64,000 nt of DNA from Molanna angustata. Taxonomy: Eukaryota > Arthropoda > Insecta > Trichoptera > Molannidae. A program made the position numbers and the translations under genes. Position 1 is the stretch's first letter, and every line of letters begins with the position of its first letter. Location of the stretch: positions 29,984,132 through 30,048,131 of the forward strand of contig OY754981.1 of NCBI GenBank assembly GCA_963576475.1, given 5' to 3'. This document shows positions 57,991-64,000 of this stretch, piece by piece. Below the pieces are notes generated by a model that had not been told where the DNA came from, did no database searches, and saw only the letters and a program-made list of their open reading frames with translations.

Positions 57991-59270
57991 ACGCCGACAA
58001 TACATATAATTGAATAAAAAAAATAATAATTATTTGTTTTCAACCCCAAAATATTTCGGAATACTCCCAAACCGAATATATGTTTTCAAAAAACGTAAGC
58101 GATTTCTTCTATGCATTGACTTTAAGAGTGAAACTGAAAATGATGACGAATGATTTAAATTGAAGCAAATATTACTTGCGAACATCGATAAGAGAATTGT
58201 TAATTGTTTTGTAATAAATATACATGAAAATATTATAATGTTAAATTGTATTATTGAGATGCGTGAATTAGTTGGGGTGAAATTGGTGGTTTGTGTTAAA
58301 ATAGGTAACATACATAAGTGATTAAATTTTCGCAATTATCAAAACATAAGAAAATCGTCTTTAAACTTTCCATCTTTCTTGTTATGTCCATCAATAAAGT
58401 AGATATTTTTAAAGAATAACACAACTATACCACATATCAAGTCTGGCTATAGGTACTCGTATATTGAAGCAGATAGGAGTGATTGGCAAAAGACATGTGC
58501 GGGCATGGGGCCGTCACTCTTCGTGTAGCCGGATATTGCTTATCTGATTGTGTGCACATGCCAGTACAGCCAGTAGTGGGTAATGATAGTTTTCATGCAT
58601 TTTAATATAAATATAATACGGAGGAGTAGAAAATAACGAAACTTTCTGTTTTCATAACACAACCAGCAATAATGAATCCATTTCGTCTGGCTGCTGATAC
58701 ATTTCAAATTATGTGAGCGGTATGGCATTATGGTTAGGTATGCACTGCAAGTCATAAATCACACAAAGTATGGAATTTCAATAACAAACATAATATATAA
58801 TAAGCGTAGATTGTCGACAATTTGCCAGCGGGCATCCGAGCAGAAACGAGGAAAATGAACTGTCAATCAAATAAAAAGGAAAAAGATATAATATGTAACA
58901 CGTGTAGGATATACTAAGCAAGGACCAAATTAGAGGATTGAAAGAAAATGCTTGAAAATGAAATGAACGATAATAAAATCAACAAGGTTAATGTTTCCGA
59001 CACTAATCATTTCAATTATACAGGTTGATAGAATAAAAACTGTTGTTGTAAGAGCGTCTGTATACCAATACCAAATGACATATTATACATAATTGCACAA
59101 CCACACCAGTCCATAACAAAATATAGCACCTGGTTTCCATGTCTACTGTTATTATTCAAAACATGCATCTCATTTTGAGACATAATCATTGTTTCACAAG
59201 TATTTTTACTATCCACACTATGGAATAGGGGAGAGTCTTCACAATTTTTAAGCATATCTTTTACATCAAT
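57991..59270. other. AT-rich non-coding stretch
   Basis: Nothing recognised. Confidence 0.4.
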
Positions 59271-60180
59271 TTCTCAATGGGTATCATGTAGAGAGTGCAC
59301 ACTATGAGTTTCGTCGTGATGTGTTTGTATGTATGGCGTATGCTGTAATTATTCTGTAATAGGTGATAGCCGTACGGATTTTTTTTATTTATTTATTTTT
59401 GTAAAAGGTGAGTACACATACTACATTACATAAAAATTTTCCTTTTTATTTCCGCTCTACAGCCCAAATTATATCCGATTGACTTCATGTTGATATCATA
59501 TATGTAAAGTCCATAAACTTGGAGCTGATTATTTTCCATAGATATCCGTTGATTTTTTCTCTATGATTTCATCTGTCCAAAATTTCAAAAAGCTCTCACG
59601 GTCTGGAAAATTGAGGTATTTTTATACTGTTTGAAATTTTGATACAATAAAAATACACTCATCAAAAATGCATTCAAGGATTGTCAAAATTTAAAGAAAA
59701 AATCTATAGTCTGCCATATTATCAATGTGAAATAGATTTCATATTTGTAGGAAAACTGTATATAACAGAAGTAAAATAGCTTCTGTATGGTAAAATTGAA
59801 TGATCAACTTCATATTGATATGGCAAGTGTATTTTTTTACTCTCCACTTCTATCTTCCTCAAGGGGTAGGCAGTGAGAACCTAACACTGCATTCTTCTAT
59901 CTTGACACATATACATCGCCTCATACACATTGATACACTCTGTCTCATACATGGCCATACAAGCTCATCTTGCTAGTTATGCAATTGTAATTAAAATTTC
60001 TCAACAGGTATCATGTAGAAAGTTCATACCATGAGTTACGTGACAATTTTTTTGTGTGTATAGTGTATTGTGAAAACGTTTGTCCTCTGGGAATCTTATA
60101 TTTGTTTAAGAATCTAATATAAATGTACTTCATAAAAATGCATTTGGAGACTGTCAACCTTTCAAGAAGAAAAAATGAAC
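59271..60180 (+). repeat. two diverged direct copies of an unnamed repeat
   Basis: CTCAATGGGTATCATGTAGAG (59273) and CTCAACAGGTATCATGTAGAA (60000) begin similar segments. A second pair is AAAAATGCATTCAAGGATTGTC (about 59664) and AAAAATGCATTTGGAGACTGTC (about 60135). A LINE 3' end lies between the copies. Confidence 0.5.
59845..59960 (-). pseudogene. LINE 3' end, same family as 43625-44910
   Basis: The plus strand reads GGGGTAGGCAGTGAGAACC, then GCATTCTTCTATCTTGACAC and CGCCTCATACACATT. This matches the 3' region at 43663-43750 (GGGGTAGGCAGAGAGAACCG, CACATTTTTCTATCCTGGCAC). Only about 115 bp remain. Confidence 0.7.
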
Positions 60181-60625
60181 ACTTACTATGGTGTGGAGAG
60201 TTTAGTTTAGTGTTGGCTACAACCCACTCGTTTAAAATTGATCTGAGAAAATTTACATTAAAATCAAATATTTATTGGAAAAGCGACATTTGGAACAAAT
60301 TCCATTTGACAAAACCGTTCATTACCAAATATATAAATATTACCAACAACAGTAGGTAATTAACGTATTATCATTCAAAATACAAAATAAGCTTATGGAA
60401 ATTCTAGAAAGTGTCAAACTAAATGCCAACGAGAAATATGCAATTATTCTGCAAGCACGCAAATGTTAGGTAGGTATATGGAAAAACGTCAAATAACCGT
60501 GTCCAACCAAAACAACAATAAATATATGTTTAGTGGTACAAGTGACTGCAGTTTTTGTATTTCACCACCACTGAGACATAGTCACGATGCTACTCGTGCA
60601 AATAATATTATGTATTACTTACATA
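60181..60625. other. non-coding stretch
   Basis: Nothing recognised. Confidence 0.4.
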
Positions 60626-60652
60626 GGTAGGTATATATGTACCTACCTACCA
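60626..60652. repeat. TAGGTAGGTA...TACCTACCTA palindrome
   Basis: TAGGTAGGTATATATGTACC followed by TACCTA. Words of this type are common in lepidopteran DNA. Confidence 0.85.
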
Positions 60653-60944
60653 TGAGTTGTGACGTTAACAAGGTTAGTAAAGGACGTTGCGAGTTGCGAC
60701 AAGGCCGGTCGCCAACATTTTTATGGAAAAAATATAATACGTAAATAATTATAGACAAACATGACGATAGTAAAAATGTTAATTCCAATATGCACAGCAG
60801 TCAAAATAATAGTTACGTAATAAATGGATTTTTTTTATAAAAAGATGCATTTTTGGATAAAGAATATAAAAAGTCAATCTAGCTAACAATATTCCTTTTT
60901 CTTCTCAAACTGGTTGACAAAATCAGGACCTGATTATACCATAT
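60653..60944. other. non-coding stretch
   Basis: Nothing recognised. Confidence 0.4.
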
Positions 60945-61025
60945 TTAGTTGGTAAGTTGGAAGAATTCCCAAACGGCATTAAACTCGCCACTTGCTTAGG
61001 GTGCAGAAAATGTTTGTTTATTTAT
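60945..61025 (-). repeat. dispersed 'GGCGAGTTTATT' repeat, reverse copy
   Basis: The reverse complement reads CTGCACCCTAAGCAAGTGGC, then GAGTTTAATGCC, AATTCTTCCAACTTACCAAC. Same order as at 30666-30800. It lies just before the satellite array. Confidence 0.6.
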
Positions 61026-61110
61026 CATCTTTTGGGCATTCTCCTTCTGTTTGGTTGTGATACATTTCAAGGAATGAGATGTGAATCTTAAATTCGTTTC
61101 CTTGTCGGAG

Positions 61111-62033
61111 TTTCAATGTAGGTACATTTCAATGCGATACAAACATATCACGAAGTTGTCAAACCCAAAGTTTTGTAGGAGTTTCAATGTAGGTACATTT
61201 CAATGCGATACAAACATATCACGAAGTTGTCAAAGCCAAAGTTTTGTCGGAATTTCAATGTAGGTACATTACAATGCGATACAAACATATCACGAAGTTG
61301 TCAAAGCCAAAGTTTTGTCGGAGTTTCAATGTAGGTACATTTCAATGCGATACAAACATATCACGAAGTTGTCAAAGCCAAAGTTTTGTCGGGGTTTCAA
61401 TGTAGGTACATTTCAATGCGATACAAACATATCACGAAGTTGTCAAAGCCAAAGTTTTGTCGGGGTTTCAATGTAGGTACATTTCAATGCGATACAAACA
61501 TATCACGAAGTTGTCAAAGCCAAAGTTTTGTCGGAGTTTCAATGTAGGTACATTTCAATGCGATACAAACATATCACGAAGTTGTCAAAGCCAAAGTTTT
61601 GTCGGGGTTTCAATGTAGGTACATTTCAATGCGATACAAACATATCACGAAGATGTCAAAGCCAAAGTTTTGTCGGAGTTTCAATGTAGGTACATTTCAA
61701 TGCGATACAAACATATCACGAAGTTGTCAAAGCCAAAGTTTTGTCGGGGTTTCAATGTAGGTACATTTCAATGCGATACAAACATATCACGAAGTTGTCA
61801 AAGCCAAAGTTTTGTCGGAGTTTCAATGTAGGTACATTTCAATGCGATACAAACATATCACGAAGTTGTCAAAGCCAAAGTTTTGTCGGGGTTTCAATGT
61901 AGGTACATTTCAATGCGATACAAACATATCACGAAGTTGTCAAAGCCAAAGTTTTGTCGGGGTTTCAATGTAGGTACATTTCAATGCGATACAAACATAT
62001 CACGAAGTTGTCAAAGCCAAAGTTTTGTCGCGT
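61111..62033. repeat. 71-bp satellite array, 13 copies
   Basis: The unit starts TTTCAATGTAGGTACATTTC and ends AAAGTTTTGTCGGRG. It recurs every 71 bp at 61111, 61182, 61253, 61324 and so on to 61963, and the array stops at GTCGCGTAG. Copies are nearly identical; variation is concentrated at the unit junction (GGAG or GGGG) and in the first three copies. 71 is not a multiple of 3, so no conserved peptide is encoded. Confidence 0.97.
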
Positions 62034-62443
62034 AGAATTTTTTTTTATAATTAGAAAACCTGTTGCGGTTATCAAACAATTGAATCATGGTTACATCATG
62101 GTGTCAATGTTTGTTCATAATAATTCTTTAGATAATTAATAATGAAATTATCACATCATTTAATAATCTACATTTACTTTCAGTTTTTATGATCTCAGCT
62201 TGTTACCCCGTTGTCGAGTTAATTAGACGAAACTAGATAATTAATATTGTTGGAATATTACTTCCAGGTTGATGTTAAGTAATGATTGTCACCGTCATTA
62301 TCGGAGTAAGTATATGTAGGAATTATCGTTGATGCTAGAAACGCTATGGTTTTCAATATTGTTATTAAACGGCATGAAAATGCAAAAAATCAAGGCCTCT
62401 AAGATTTTATTGTTATTAACAAATCCAGTTTGAAAACTTCGCA
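62034..62443. other. AT-rich non-coding stretch
   Basis: Nothing recognised. Confidence 0.4.
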
Positions 62444-62451
62444 CTTGAGAC
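62444..62451. other. 8-bp target-site duplication, left (second hAT)
   Basis: CTTGAGAC; the right copy CTTGGGAC (62774-62781) differs at one base. Confidence 0.65.
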
Positions 62452-62773
62452 TAGTGATGAGCAAGTCTTGCAGTCTTGGTCTTGCAAGTCTCGCATGACC
62501 GCATGTGTAGCTGCAAGACCAAGATACTTGCAAAACTTAATTTAATGCAAGAGCTTTGAGGTCTCGCAAAATTTTATAAAATCATTTATTTTCAATTAAA
62601 ATGTAAACAATCTACTACGTAGACATAATATCATAAATTGGTAATTTTTTGACACATTTCATTGTGATAACTGAATTTTAAAAGAATAATCAAAAATATT
62701 ATTTTGCAATTTGCAAGACCCGCATGACCAAGACAGGGTTTGCAATAGTATGACCAAGACCGAGGGTGCACTA
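62452..62773. mobile_element. non-autonomous hAT-like element, 322 bp
   Basis: It begins TAGTGATGAGCAAGTCTTGC and ends GAGGGTGCACTA, giving inverted TAGTG/CACTA ends. The flanks CTTGAGAC and CTTGGGAC form an 8-bp TSD with one mismatch. Subterminal regions on both sides carry repeated GCAAGAC/GTCTTGC and GCATGACC words, a common feature of hAT elements. There is no transposase frame. Confidence 0.7.
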
Positions 62774-62781
62774 CTTGGGAC
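62774..62781. other. 8-bp target-site duplication, right (second hAT)
   Basis: CTTGGGAC, 7 of 8 identical to the left copy. Confidence 0.65.
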
Positions 62782-64000
62782 CTTTAACTCAGGAGACAGA
62801 TACAACTAAACGAGCTACGAAACTCAACTTATTTTAAATGGTGTCTTCATTCAAATGTTGTAAAATTTATGATGCGTTCATTTCAGTAACCTATTAAATA
62901 AAACCCTATTTTCAATCGTGCAGAAACCGTTAGAATAAAACTGATATACAGAATTAGGTAAGCATTCATCAGTATTCCAAAACTAATGTTATTGCTCTAT
63001 TACAAATACAATATTTTAACGGACAATAAAGTAAGAATATCATTGTTCACGGATGGCGATTACATCAGGTACATTTATGGGCATCTGCTCACCGTTTATA
63101 TTATGATTTACGATTCAAAACGATTAATTACAATACGATTTGCTTAAAATCTCAATAAAGCACTTTCCCTGCGACTAGACTTAAACACGGTTCGACAGCG
63201 TGACTCCATATGGCGCAATCGTTATATTGACACATTCACAAAGAACCCATGCAACAAAAAAGCATTTTTATTTTCGTAAATATATATTTATCAAAATATC
63301 ATTGCATCATCATCAGTCTTCCATTGGTAGAAATAATGTCTCCCATTTCGACTCGACTTTTGTGCATCTTGCATGGCAGGCAAAATATAAGGTATATTAT
63401 TCCAAGGAGATCTACATAAGTAAAGAAATGTAGATATCATTTAAAGCTAATGACAATAATGTGTGGAATCTAGGAATGGTGAACTGAAAGATCAACTCAA
63501 TCTATCTAAGGAAGAGCCGAAGGATCCAACTTAGCATAGTAGAGTTTAAAATTACTACTCGGTTTTAAACCTTGATGTAGCCAACAAAACGAGTTTAAAT
63601 CATTGATTTATAATAATGTTCTGATACATATTATAGTTCAATGGTTTAAATACTAAATTCATTTTATGCACTGTAAATTAAGACATTTCAATATATAAAA
63701 TTACATTATTTAAGTTTACTTTACATCTTCAGCGTACTTGTAATTTATATAGTTAGAATTCCAACATTCATTAACTGACAGCCAACACCCGTTGGAACGA
63801 TTATAATTAAATATTAAGATAATTAAAAAGAAAATGAAAAATAGAATGATAGCAAAAACAGACAAACTGACAAACACACATGTAATACACCAATAAATGA
63901 CGGATTTTTAAAAAGGCTAAACGAAACAGAAAGTGATATACAGGTACGATAACAATATAAATGCCAAGTTTATGGTGAGTTGAGTAGAGTAGATAGTTGA
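62782..64000. other. AT-rich non-coding stretch to window end
   Basis: No gene or repeat recognised. Confidence 0.4.

Noticed and set aside
61081..61263. 60-codon frame at the satellite start
   Set aside because: The 71-bp period shifts the frame in each unit, so no peptide is conserved.
61111..62033. CRISPR array
   Set aside because: The repeats are directly adjacent with no unique spacers, and the genome is eukaryotic; it is a satellite.

Overview
This is an AT-rich eukaryotic window with no identifiable host gene. I found no multi-codon stretch that I can assign to a cellular protein, no rRNA, no functional tRNA and no bacterial-style operon. Nearly every segment I could interpret is a transposable-element remnant or a simple, tandem or inverted repeat. 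The mix suggests an insect, most likely a moth or butterfly: several non-LTR retrotransposon lineages, tRNA-headed SINEs, foldback MITEs and frequent TAGGTA/TACCTA words. The order is an inference; the sequence carries no diagnostic gene.

Retrotransposons. Non-LTR (LINE) remnants with recognisable reverse transcriptase or C-terminal motifs lie at 1245-1725, 11895-12290, 31420-31632, 32640-33470, 36435-37690, 38880-39550, 43625-44910 and 54515-55410. Short 3' ends lie at 34159-34207 and 59845-59960. All carry stops or frameshifts. The most informative are: an RTE-type copy bounded by a 13-bp target-site duplication (TSD) and itself broken by a 292-bp second LINE copy with a 16-bp TSD (36422-37703); a 49-bp RTE tail with an 11-bp TSD (34148-34218); and a copy whose 5' part is inverted, as expected from twin priming (38880-39550). 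SINE-like elements lie at 14610-14945, 30458-30665 and 32335-32630, with tail-only copies at 7144-7174, 10077-10207, 34300-34372 and 57915-57990.

DNA transposons and foldbacks. Two non-autonomous hAT-type elements have 8-bp TSDs (20583-21131 and 62452-62773). A 692-bp foldback has long arms and TTAA flanks, as in piggyBac (26598-27289). A TA-flanked MITE pair lies at 9620-10231 and 45818-46285; the first copy is split by a SINE tail and the second preserves the empty site. A longer repeat family with CAACTGTCGA ends is present inverted at 46925-47815 and with an internal 869-bp tandem duplication at 51660-53557.

Other repeat structure. There is a homogeneous 13-copy, 71-bp satellite (61111-62033), a 140-bp palindrome with a 2-bp loop (16049-16188), a double hairpin (41371-41846) inside a 1.7-kb block that also holds a TGACGTC-rich tandem array, and a (TC)23 microsatellite (8749-8794). 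Three GC-rich islands (17175-17435, 23400-23620, 54040-54340) stand out and have no assigned function.

The window reads as intergenic or long-intron DNA built by successive, often nested insertions. I did not find a new functional gene system. The notable content is insertion mechanics and unusual palindromic or tandem repeats.
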